Assembly: GCA_964485905.1 (NCBI GenBank) | Contig: CAZAJY010000005.1 | Span: 1 to 44,851, forward strand | DNA from: CAIJXO01 sp964485905 | GTDB taxonomy: Bacteria; Patescibacteriota; Minisyncoccia; Phycocordibacterales; GWA1-40-21 | Direction: 5' to 3' | DNA length: 44,851 nt | Shown: one piece after another, positions 8,253-14,614 of the stretch | Layout: each line of letters begins with the position of its first letter | How positions within the stretch are numbered: the stretch's first letter is position 1 | Notes under the pieces: generated by a model | What the model was told of the DNA's origin: nothing | Databases searched by the model: none | The model's input: only the letters and a program-made list of their open reading frames with translations | Translations under genes and position numbers: made by a program

Positions 8253-8888
8253 CTATTTCTCTGCTTGCCGACGTCGATAATATAAAAAGCCCAAAAATAA
8301 AAGAGCCGCCAGAACAGCAATAATTTGCAAAGCTGATTCAATAGTATTAGTTCCTTTAATAAAAGATTCCGCTACATTAGTTCCAATATAACCAATATAA
8401 AAATATAAGGAACTTCTAAATAAAGAACCAACAATAGTAGAAACTAGAAATAGGCGTAGGGAGATTTTTAATAAGCCACCACCAACACTTAAAACTGTGC
8501 TAGGGAAAAGTGGTATTGCCCGTAAAAAAATAAGAATAAAATAATCTCGCGGACCCTTTCCTAAACGAGCACCGAAAGCTTCAATTTGCCCTGGTGACAC
8601 ACCAAAAAATTTACCAAAATGACCAGTTAAAAGATTTTCTACTTTATCTGCTACAAAATAAATGACCCATGCCCCCAAAGTCTTACCTATAATACCTAAA
8701 ATACAAAGAGCTACCAACCCATACCAAGGATAATCTTGGATAAAGGCTAAAAAACCCGTCATGATCATAATGGATGGTGAGGGAATTGGCGGAATTATCT
8801 CTTCAATCATAGTTGCAAGAAAAACAAAAACCGGTAAAGGAATCTGTCCAGCAAAAGAAATTATAAATTGTTCTAATTGTAAAAACAT
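8253..8888 (-). CDS. DedA-family membrane protein (SNARE-associated/VTT domain)
   Basis: A 211-aa integral membrane protein with about five hydrophobic segments. DedA features are the N-terminal IEEIIPPIPSPSIMIMTGFLA and the central G-K/R-P pattern. The family signature FILIFLRAIPLFPSTVLSVGGG corresponds to F-x-R-x-x-P-x-x-R/S with the P-x-x-x-x-x-x-G-G tail. DedA proteins contribute to membrane lipid scrambling (undecaprenyl phosphate or phosphatidyl-lipid flipping) and proton-motive-force homeostasis. The size agrees with the family. It is transcribed alone, with a TATAAT 13 nt before the start codon. Confidence 0.9.
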   Translation of the reverse strand: MFLQLEQFIISFAGQIPLPVFVFLATMIEEIIPPIPSPSIMIMTGFLAFIQDYPWYGLVALCILGIIGKTLGAWVIYFVADKVENLLTGHFGKFFGVSPGQIEAFGARLGKGPRDYFILIFLRAIPLFPSTVLSVGGGLLKISLRLFLVSTIVGSLFRSSLYFYIGYIGTNVAESFIKGTNTIESALQIIAVLAALLFLGFLYYRRRQAEK

Positions 8889-9055
8889 AAATTATTATTT
8901 TATTATAACATAAAAAAGATTAATCTGAGATTAAAAAAAATTACAACCTAGGACAAATTATAGGCACTGTCAACCCTTATTTTCTGGAAATATGTGCTAG
9001 ACTAAAAATAAGTCAGCTTCGGTTGATTTATTTTATTAGTTAATCATACAAAATT

Positions 9056-9184
9056 ATGGATGATACAAACACCAATCCTCAGACTGACGCTCCGGTAACG
9101 GATGCTCCTGTCGAGGAAACTACTGCTCCTGTTGCTCCTGCAACAGAAGAATCAGCTCCAGCGTCTGACGCTCCAGCTGCCTAG
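9056..9184 (+). CDS. 42-aa acidic Ala/Pro/Thr-rich small protein
   Basis: ATG at 9056 to TAG at 9182-9184 encodes a 42-residue protein built of repeating T/A-P-V and D/E units (QTDAPVTDAPVEETTAPVAPA, then SAPASDAPAA). It has no Lys, Arg or aromatic residue, so it is strongly acidic and surely disordered. A perfect terminator hairpin 8 nt after the stop supports a real transcription unit, and the codons are much more GC-rich than the flanks. Comparable tiny acidic Pro/Ala-rich proteins occur in CPR genomes, but I know of no function. A -10-like TAGACT lies about 60 nt upstream. Confidence 0.65.
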   Translation: MDDTNTNPQTDAPVTDAPVEETTAPVAPATEESAPASDAPAA

Positions 9185-9191
9185 TTAAATT

Positions 9192-9217
9192 AAAATCCCG
9201 CTTGCAAGCGGGATTTT
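9192..9217 (+). terminator. Terminator after the 42-aa gene
   Basis: The perfect palindrome AAAATCCCGCTTG/CAAGCGGGATTTT has T-rich flanks on both strands and 13-bp arms with essentially no loop. It can act in both directions. Confidence 0.85.
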
Positions 9218-9225
9218 AATTTATG

Positions 9226-9362
9226 GGGTGGCTACTGGGCAGTTTTTCCTTACAGGAACAGTATCCCTTTCCCATTTACTTGCAATAGGAATTGTTCGTA
9301 AATATGGGAGAAGGGCTTCAACTCCCAGACGTGAATAATTCAAATTATTCACTTAGCCACCC
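9226..9362. ncRNA. Candidate structured RNA built from tRNA-His-like arms
   Basis: The outer helix is GGGTGGCTA (9226-9234) with TAGCCACCC (9354-9362). The second helix is CTGGG (9235-9239) with CCCAG (9324-9328). The third is CCCTTTCCCATTTAC (9265-9279) with its partner at 9298-9315. Extra hairpins are TTCCT-tac-AGGAA (9246-9258) and a perfect GTGAATAAT/ATTATTCAC (9331-9352). The left arm GGGTGGCTACTGGG is identical to the 3' acceptor/T-arm side of the neighbouring tRNA-His gene (9398-9411). TTCAACTCCCAG (9317-9328) is the same tRNA region inverted. It could be a tRNA-derived RNA, a MITE-like element or a decayed insertion. The transcribed strand is not certain. Confidence 0.5.
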
Positions 9363-9368
9363 AAACAA

Positions 9369-9394
9369 AAAGACGCTCGTTTGAGCGCTTTTTA
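9369..9394. terminator. Bidirectional terminator between the structured element and tRNA-His
   Basis: CGCTC-gttt-GAGCG extends to an AAG/CTT stem, with A-run and T-run on opposite sides. On the minus strand it would end the tRNA-His transcript; on the plus strand, the structured element. Confidence 0.7.
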
Positions 9395-9398
9395 TTTG

Positions 9399-9470
9399 GG
9401 TGGCTACTGGGAGTTGAACCCAGACAGAGAGCTCCACAAGCTCGCGTGCTACCGCTACACCATAGCCACC
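9399..9470 (-). tRNA. tRNA-His(GUG)
   Basis: A cloverleaf on the minus strand: acceptor GTGGCTA/TAGCCAC preceded by the His-specific G-1 opposite C73, and anticodon arm CGAGC-TTGTGGA-GCTCT with anticodon GTG. The T-arm is CTGGG-TTCAACT-CCCAG. CCA is not encoded. Confidence 0.95.
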
Positions 9471-9479
9471 ATTTTACCC

Positions 9480-10049
9480 CTAGTCATAAGTTGGGGTAGA
9501 CTCTTTTATACCACTTTTATGGGCTGAAAGTCTAGCGAGAGCAAAGAGTAAACTAGATAGACGGTTAAGATAGGCCAAAGTATTAGTGGAAATCTTTACT
9601 AAATTTTCATCCTTAACCGCTACTACTCGCCTTTCTGCCCGTCGAACTAAAGTCCGGGCAAAATCAAGTTCCGCTGACTCAATATTAACTCCGGAAATAA
9701 CAAAAGAAGTAATTGGGGGAATCTCTTTTTCAATAATAGCAATCAAGTCCTCCTCTTCTTTTATTTTCTCTTCACCAATTATTTTTTCTGCTCCAGCCAC
9801 CTCTGCCTGAATAATAAAAAGATTTTTTTGCATTTCCTGAAGAATATCTGCTGCTCTTTCTGGACCAACGGAGAATAGTGTCATATTCCTTTCTGCCAAT
9901 TTAGCCTTCACAATACCCAAAAAAGAATTAGCTTCATCCAATGCCCCTAAAGCCTCCGCCACCGCTGAACTTTTGGACATTCTTTGATCACAATGATATA
10001 AACTAGTCTTACCATCATCGCCTTTTTTAGTATATAAATTATTTTTCAT
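9480..10049 (-). CDS. PduO-type cob(I)alamin adenosyltransferase
   Basis: A 189-aa protein of the PduO/MMAB family. The N-terminal ATP-binding motif is YTKKGDDGKTSLYHCDQRM (residues about 6-24). It is followed by EALGALDEANSFLGI, the conserved ARTLVRRAERRVV helix (around residues 125-140) and LAYLNRLSSLLFALARL. The enzyme adenosylates cob(I)alamin to coenzyme B12. No cobalamin-dependent enzyme or corrinoid pathway gene is in the window, so the cofactor user must be elsewhere, for instance a class II ribonucleotide reductase. It starts 14 nt after the glutamate dehydrogenase stop and is probably co-transcribed. Confidence 0.92.
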   Translation of the reverse strand: MKNNLYTKKGDDGKTSLYHCDQRMSKSSAVAEALGALDEANSFLGIVKAKLAERNMTLFSVGPERAADILQEMQKNLFIIQAEVAGAEKIIGEEKIKEEEDLIAIIEKEIPPITSFVISGVNIESAELDFARTLVRRAERRVVAVKDENLVKISTNTLAYLNRLSSLLFALARLSAHKSGIKESTPTYD

Positions 10050-10063
10050 TTTTTATACTTATA

Positions 10064-11302
10064 CTAATTTAGTTTTCTAAATTTAATTGCCTCTACTACC
10101 CGAGCCACACCCACCACATAAGCAGCAGTGCGCATGGAAATTTTATGCTCTTTTTTAGCTGAAACAACATTTTGTGTAGCAGTCATCATAATTTTTTCCA
10201 ACTTCTCTATCACCTCTTTTTCCTCCCAATAATAATTCATTACATTTTGCACTTGTTCAAAATAGCTAACAATTACGCCTCCAGCATTGGCTAAAATATC
10301 TGGCACAACTATTGCTCCTTTTTTCTCCAATAATTCGTCAGCTTCTGGCGTCACTGGGCCATTAGCTACTTCAATAATTACTTTGGCTTTGATTTCTTTA
10401 GCGACTTCTAGATTAATAGAGTTTTCCAAAGCAGCTGGCACTAAAATATTAGCTGGCACAAAGAATAATTCCTCCTTATTAATGTCCCTCCCTCCTTTAA
10501 AACCTGAAACTGTACCAACTTTCTTTTTATGTTCGTTTAATTTCTTAATATCTAAACCTTTTTCATTAAATACCGCACCCTTAGAATCACTTACGGCAAT
10601 TACTGGATATTTATCCGCAAAAAGCATTTCTGCCAATTGTCCTCCAGCATTACCAAAACCTTCAATAGCCACCTTCCCTTGTCTTTTAATCAAACCAACT
10701 TGCTCCAGATTTTTCAAAACAAAATATGCCCCTTTAGCTGTTGAATAGGACCTACCCTTTGAACCACCCAAAACTAATGGCTTACCAGTAATCATTCCTG
10801 GCGCATGTTCACCAACTAACTTTTCATATTCATCTAACATCCAAGACATAATTTGTGAATTAGTATAAACATCTGGAGCTGGCACATCTTTAGTCGGTCC
10901 AAGATTTTTATAAAAGGCACGAATATATTCTCGTGACAATTTTTCTACTTCCCGGTCAGACATTTTATGTGAATCTACCACTACTCCACCCTTGCCACCA
11001 CCCAAAGGAATGCCAGACACCGAACATTTAAAAGTCATCCAAGCCGATAAAGCCTTCACTTCACTTTCGGATACGTTTGGATGAAAACGAATTCCGCCTT
11101 TGTAAGGACCCAGAGCATCATTAAATTGTGAACGAAAAGCCGAAAAAATTTTTGTCTTCCCATTATCCATCTTTACTTTTAAATTAGCTTTGAGTACTCT
11201 GTCAGGTTTTTGTAATTTCTTATAAATTGCCCTGTCCAATTTCAAAATCTTCTGAACTTTCTCCAACTGCTTCAAATAATTTCCAAATGGGTCATTTTTC
11301 AT
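10064..11302 (-). CDS. Glutamate dehydrogenase (Glu/Leu/Phe/Val dehydrogenase family)
   Basis: A 412-aa protein, the standard length of hexameric GDH. Catalytic-domain motifs are YKGGIRFHPNVSESEVKAL, MTFKCSVSGIPLGGGKGG (catalytic Lys residues) and VPAPDVYTNSQIMSWMLDEY. The Rossmann domain has VAIEGFGNAGGQLAEML, then PANILVPAALENSI and VEVANGPVTPEA-like text. It interconverts glutamate with 2-oxoglutarate and ammonia. The Asp after the dinucleotide strand (AVSDSKG) suggests NAD preference. It is located upstream of the adenosyltransferase. A second, distinct member of this superfamily lies at 24.8 kb. Confidence 0.95.
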   Translation of the reverse strand: MKNDPFGNYLKQLEKVQKILKLDRAIYKKLQKPDRVLKANLKVKMDNGKTKIFSAFRSQFNDALGPYKGGIRFHPNVSESEVKALSAWMTFKCSVSGIPLGGGKGGVVVDSHKMSDREVEKLSREYIRAFYKNLGPTKDVPAPDVYTNSQIMSWMLDEYEKLVGEHAPGMITGKPLVLGGSKGRSYSTAKGAYFVLKNLEQVGLIKRQGKVAIEGFGNAGGQLAEMLFADKYPVIAVSDSKGAVFNEKGLDIKKLNEHKKKVGTVSGFKGGRDINKEELFFVPANILVPAALENSINLEVAKEIKAKVIIEVANGPVTPEADELLEKKGAIVVPDILANAGGVIVSYFEQVQNVMNYYWEEKEVIEKLEKIMMTATQNVVSAKKEHKISMRTAAYVVGVARVVEAIKFRKLN

Positions 11303-11369
11303 TTTGTTTTCTAATTAATCCCAGAAGTAAAGAAATCAGAATTTCTTACTACGGGACGGGTTAATAAAG

Positions 11370-11451
11370 TGCGCGAGGGGAGACTTGAACTCCCATGCCT
11401 TACGGCACACGCACCTCAAGCGTGCTTGTCTACCAATTTCAACACTCGCGC
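11370..11451 (-). tRNA. tRNA-Leu(GAG)
   Basis: A class II tRNA on the minus strand. The acceptor is GCGCGAG/CTCGCGC with A73. The anticodon arm CACGC-TTGAGGT-GCGTG gives GAG. The long variable arm is TGCCGTAAGGCA, and the T-arm is GGGAG-TTCAAGT-CTCCC. CCA is not encoded. Confidence 0.95.
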
Positions 11452-11539
11452 GTCTGAACCCAAATCATAGCTCAAAAAAAGAGAAAATTCAACTAGAAAA
11501 AATCATAAGGTATTGCTTTCTCGTGCCTTACGAACACAG

Positions 11540-11632
11540 AAAAGCCCTGAAATATGTGCAAATTTTTCGTCGCGTCGGAGCCCCCGGAGAGAGGGTGAAG
11601 CGCGAATAATTTGGATATATTTCAGGGCTTTT
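11540..11632. repeat. Long palindrome carrying the conserved 41-nt core, copy A (also rplS terminator)
   Basis: The arms AAAAGCCCTGAAATAT (from 11540) and ATATTTCAGGGCTTTT (to 11632) form a stem of about 16 bp, extended imperfectly towards the loop. The loop holds a GC-rich 41-nt core at 11566-11606, running TTCGTCGCGTCGGAGCCCCC (11566-11585) and then GGAGAGAGGGTGAAGCGCGAA (11586-11606). Copy B at 40888-40928 has the same 41 nt on the opposite strand with one mismatch (G to T at core position 22), although the stems are unrelated. It is placed 2 nt after the rplS stop, so it probably serves as that gene's terminator. Confidence 0.85.
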
Positions 11633-11634
11633 AA

Positions 11635-12027
11635 TTATTTAACCTCGACTGGAGTCTCAACTACCTCTTCCACTACCTCCTTAGCATTAATAATATGTTT
11701 TAATTTTCGGCGAATTTCCTTAGCTGCCTTATCACGAATATTATAAAGTTTTGCTCGGCGCACTTTGGATTTTCTAACAACCTCGATTTTCTCAATATTA
11801 GGTGAATAAAATGGGAAAATTCTCTCAACCCCCACCCCGTCAATTACTTTGCGAACGGTCAGAGTTCCCCCCGCCTCATCACCATGTTTGCGAGCAATAA
11901 TCATACCTTCAAAAACTTGAATTCGACTCTTGTCGCCTTCCTTGATTTTTTGATGTACTCGAATAGTGTCTCCTGCATTTAAAACAAGTTTCTTCCTTTC
12001 TTCAATGTTTATGCTTGAAATTTTCAT
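11635..12027 (-). CDS. rplS: 50S ribosomal protein L19
   Basis: A 130-aa protein. L19 signatures are LNAGDTIRVHQKIKEGDKSRIQVFEGM, VRKVIDGVGVERIFPFYSPNIEKIEVVRKSKVRRAKLYN. The C-terminus is lengthened by an acidic and valine-rich tail (EVVEEVVETPVEVK), common in CPR ribosomal proteins. L19 lies at the 30S-50S interface. It is transcribed alone: an extended -10 ends 6 nt before ATG, and the 93-bp palindrome at 11540 follows the stop. Its usual trmD/rimM partners are not adjacent. Confidence 0.97.
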   Translation of the reverse strand: MKISSINIEERKKLVLNAGDTIRVHQKIKEGDKSRIQVFEGMIIARKHGDEAGGTLTVRKVIDGVGVERIFPFYSPNIEKIEVVRKSKVRRAKLYNIRDKAAKEIRRKLKHIINAKEVVEEVVETPVEVK

Positions 12028-12039
12028 TGCCCTAATCTA
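12028..12039 (-). promoter_or_regulatory. Extended -10 of leaderless promoter for rplS
   Basis: Minus strand TGCTAGATT (box plus 12034-12039), then AGGGCA, then ATG: exactly 6 nt spacing. Confidence 0.6.
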
Positions 12040-12063
12040 GCACACTTAATCATTTTCCGCAAA

Positions 12064-12777
12064 CTAATCGAAAAACTCCACCGCCTTCTGAAAATCCGCC
12101 GGATAAGGAGCGATTATTTTTATAATTTTATCATCTGGCAAAGTAAACTCTATTGAATAAGCATGCAAAGCCAAACGTCCAATATCAATCGGCGATTTTT
12201 TCGCCACACCATATAATTTGTCGCCAATGATCCCGTGGCCCAAATCAGCAAAATGTACTCGCAATTGATGAGTACGTCCGGTTCTTGGATTTGTTTCTAT
12301 TAATGATATTTTTTGCTTACGAGCCAAGGTCTTATAGTGAGTGACCGCTTCTTTTTCTTCTCCTCGTACTGCTTTACCCGTCGCTTTTTTTCTAAAATCA
12401 CTTTTATTCCGACCAATAGCTAAATTGATTATTCCTTCATCATAACGCACGTCACCATAAACTATTGCATGATAAGATTTTTCAATTTCTCGATCTAAAA
12501 ATTGTTTCTTCAAGAAATCATAAGTTTTTTGATTCTTGGCAATTAAAACAATACCTGAAGTCTCCCGATCAATTCGATGCACAATACCCCATCTCTTAAT
12601 TATTTCCCCGGTACTGATTTTTAATGGCTCCCCCACTTTTTCACAAGCTGGATATTTTTCAGAAATCCAATCGGTTAAAGATTTTTCTTTTGTTCGTCCA
12701 TCAGTATGAATTACAAGCCCACTCGGTTTATTCACCGCTAATAGATTTTTATCCTCATATAAAATTGGCACTTCCAT
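12064..12777 (-). CDS. RluA/RluD-family pseudouridine synthase
   Basis: A 237-aa protein from ATG 12777 (a GTG one codon earlier is possible). It lacks an N-terminal S4 domain and starts straight with VPILYEDKNLLAVNKPSGLVIH. The catalytic motif is VHRIDRETSGIVLIAKN (Asp of HRIDxxTSG), followed by NPRTGRTHQLRVHFADLGHGI and IGDKLYG. It isomerises uridines to pseudouridine in rRNA or tRNA, and the target cannot be told from sequence. It is shorter than E. coli RluD (326 aa) because of the missing S4 domain. Upstream, the minus strand reads TATGTTAGAAC, a weak -10 candidate. Confidence 0.92.
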   Translation of the reverse strand: MEVPILYEDKNLLAVNKPSGLVIHTDGRTKEKSLTDWISEKYPACEKVGEPLKISTGEIIKRWGIVHRIDRETSGIVLIAKNQKTYDFLKKQFLDREIEKSYHAIVYGDVRYDEGIINLAIGRNKSDFRKKATGKAVRGEEKEAVTHYKTLARKQKISLIETNPRTGRTHQLRVHFADLGHGIIGDKLYGVAKKSPIDIGRLALHAYSIEFTLPDDKIIKIIAPYPADFQKAVEFFD

Positions 12778-12844
12778 CACTAAGTTCTAACATAAAACGT
12801 AAAGAATTGCATTATCCTTGATTTTGAGCTAATCTTCTACTCAA

Positions 12845-12917
12845 GGGCGATTAGCTCAGTTGGTAGAGCGCTTCATTTACACTGAAGATGTCAGGGGTTC
12901 GAATCCCTTATCGCCCA
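12845..12917 (+). tRNA. tRNA-Val(UAC)
   Basis: The acceptor is GGGCGAT/ATCGCCC with A73. The D-arm is TAGCTCAGTTGGTAGAGC. The anticodon arm CTTCA-TTTACAC-TGAAG gives TAC. The T-arm is AGGGG-TTCGAAT-CCCTT. CCA is not encoded. Confidence 0.97.
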
Positions 12918-12922
12918 CAAAG

Positions 12923-13246
12923 TTACATGTCTAATAGTGGATAAACATCAAAAGCCACTTCTTCATATGGATGGACTTTTTTCATTGCACCAATAACATC
13001 TTTTAATTTAGATTTATCACAAACAAATTCAATCCTTTCCTCATTAACCATTTCTGAAATACCAATCGAGCCAATAGCTGGGTTAGCTCCTTTTTGCGGA
13101 ATAAATCGTCCAAAACCCTTTGATGAAAAAGAGCAAAAAGTATAGTTCCCTATTTGTCCAGCGCCAACATCGCCAACTGCCTTTCTAACTATATCCGAAT
13201 GAGACTCTGGGACAAAAACTACAATTTTTACTTTTTCTTCTTTCAT
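12923..13246 (-). CDS. YqfO/NIF3 C-terminal-domain-like protein (CutA-like fold)
   Basis: A 107-aa protein from ATG 13246: MKEEKVKIVVFVPESHSDIVRKAVGDVGAGQIGNY, then FIPQKGANPAIGSIG, ERIEFVCDKSKLKDVIGAMKKVHPYEEVAFDVYPL. This is the insert domain found in bacterial NIF3/YqfO proteins, which also occurs alone. It forms a CutA/PII-like trimer, and the GANPxIG and HPYEEVAFDVYPL motifs are diagnostic. The molecular function is unknown. The frame stays open for a further 21 codons upstream, but that part lies in the island-boundary sequence and is not conserved in style, so the inner ATG is preferred. Confidence 0.85.
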   Translation of the reverse strand: MKEEKVKIVVFVPESHSDIVRKAVGDVGAGQIGNYTFCSFSSKGFGRFIPQKGANPAIGSIGISEMVNEERIEFVCDKSKLKDVIGAMKKVHPYEEVAFDVYPLLDM

Positions 13247-13712
13247 AAAATTAAATAATTTAACTTGGTGCCCTCTCATGGTCGTGAACCTTTGCAGGTA
13301 AGACCCCATAAGGGTTCTTTGGGAACTTCTAGGATAGCACGTTTACCCCTCTCGGTATAGGAGCGTATATGTAAATGAGACAAATAAGACACTATTAAGG
13401 ATGTTTAAATGTATTTTGGTAGACATGGATAAAATATCAATTTGTTGATAAATAAGACTATTTCGACAAAAATGCAACAAATGCAACACGAATCGGTTAT
13501 TTTTATAAAATTACCAAAAGTTTGACAAAAATCCTGGGGTAATTCAGGTTAGTTAGTAGTTGTGATCCGTTTCGGCTGATCTGTATAAAGCAAACCTTTG
13601 ATTATCTGTTGAACCCCATGTCACAAGTTTGGGGTTCTTATTACATTGAACTAAATCAATAATAATCTTTGTGTGTTACGTTTTTATCATTGATAATCTA
13701 GTATTTAATTAT
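13247..13712. other. 466-bp intergenic region at the left edge of the accessory segment
   Basis: No gene is recognised. Visible features are a direct repeat AAATAAGAC (13382-13390 and 13450-13458, each followed by (AC)TATT), a small tandem ATGCAACA repeat near 13470-13487, a hairpin GGTTC-tttg-GGAAC near 13313, and a -10-like TATAAA (13584-13589) with TTGTGA 18 nt upstream. A hairpin at 13611-13637 follows. The stretch separates core genes from accessory genes and may hold an attachment site, but I could not find a matching copy at the right side. Confidence 0.4.
13611..13637 (+). terminator. Hairpin, possible terminator or attenuator
   Basis: GAACCCCA (13611-13618) pairs with TGGGGTTC (13630-13637) across a loop of 11 nt. 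The T-run is weak (TTATTA). With the TATAAA at 13584 it would bound only a very short transcript or attenuate the next gene. Confidence 0.5.
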
Positions 13713-14441
13713 ATGAAGAAGAAAAAGGAATTAGTTATTTTGGATAAGATAAAAGATGAGAGGATTTTGGATATTACTAAATCTGCACAGAAGATGGCCC
13801 AACAAGCTTATGCCTCTTATTCCGCATATATTAATAATCCAATCTATAAGCAAGCCTCTGAGGAAGTCATGAAAATTAAGTCCCAAATAGAATCTATTGT
13901 TGGCCCAATTAATGAAAAAATGCAGATGCTGAAACCAGATCTTGAAAAAATCCAAAATATTGTCGCTAATTATAATGAGTCTATAACAAAGAGACAAGAT
14001 CTAGACTTACAATTTTATATCCCCCAAGAAAAACAACCTATTGATGAAGAAATTATGAGGCAAGCGATTAAGGATGAACTGATTGTGTTTAAAGAGGAAT
14101 TTTTTAAAAGAGAAAAGGCTATTAAAAATGATTCTCAAATTATTATTAAAATAAATTCTAAAAATGAATTGTCCGTCGGTGGAAATAAATCTAAATTTAC
14201 ACTACACCACGGTGGTGTTGTTTTACTTAGAGCCCTAAGTGAAAATACGGGTTATGTCTGTACTCCAGAAATAGTTGACTCCACAGATATTTATAATACG
14301 AATGATTCAGTTAGAAAAGCCATTGCAAAAATTAATTCTAAAATGAGAGTAGGTTTAGGCTTAAAAGAAAAAGTAATCCTTGGTCGAAGAAATCTTGGCT
14401 ATATGATTAATAATCTCTATCGAATTGAATTTATAAAATAA
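13713..14441 (+). CDS. Hypothetical protein with C-terminal winged-helix-like domain
   Basis: A 242-aa protein from ATG 13713 (MKKKKELVILDKIKDERIL). Residues about 20-110 are helical and probably coiled-coil (AQQAYASYSAYINNPIYKQA, then EKMQMLKPDLEKIQNIV). The C-terminal part, about residues 150-240, resembles an OmpR-type winged helix. It has KFTLHHGGVVLLRALSENTG, then DSVRKAIAKINSKMRVGLGLK and a final wing, LGRRNLGYMIN. It may therefore bind DNA as a regulator. The frame is open 14 codons further upstream, but that extension is unlikely. A terminator follows at 14483. Confidence 0.7.
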   Translation: MKKKKELVILDKIKDERILDITKSAQKMAQQAYASYSAYINNPIYKQASEEVMKIKSQIESIVGPINEKMQMLKPDLEKIQNIVANYNESITKRQDLDLQFYIPQEKQPIDEEIMRQAIKDELIVFKEEFFKREKAIKNDSQIIIKINSKNELSVGGNKSKFTLHHGGVVLLRALSENTGYVCTPEIVDSTDIYNTNDSVRKAIAKINSKMRVGLGLKEKVILGRRNLGYMINNLYRIEFIK

Positions 14442-14482
14442 TCACCACTCCATTTAAAAAATAGATAGAGTTAATAACTCAT

Positions 14483-14511
14483 AAAATAACCCTAAAATAA
14501 AGGGTTATTTT
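14483..14511 (+). terminator. Rho-independent terminator
   Basis: AAAATAACCCT and AGGGTTATTTT form an 11-bp stem with a short A/T loop, just downstream of the winged-helix-like gene. Confidence 0.75.
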
Positions 14512-14614
14512 AATATAGCGCTCCATCAGCAAACCATTTCTCCACAGAAATAGTGTGTAAAAATTAAAGCGTAGCAAAGCGAAGCTACATTTATTAATTT
14601 AATTAAATATTATT

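Noticed and set aside
13247..13309. 21-codon N-terminal extension of the NIF3-like protein, with a tRNA-3'-end-like string GGGCACCA on the minus strand
   Set aside because: The sequence does not form a T-arm or acceptor helix, and the extension is unlike the family; the inner ATG gives the normal domain start.
13382..13458. Replication origin or iteron array from AAATAAGAC repeats
   Set aside because: Only two copies, no DnaA boxes or AT-rich unwinding element recognised, and no replication gene nearby.
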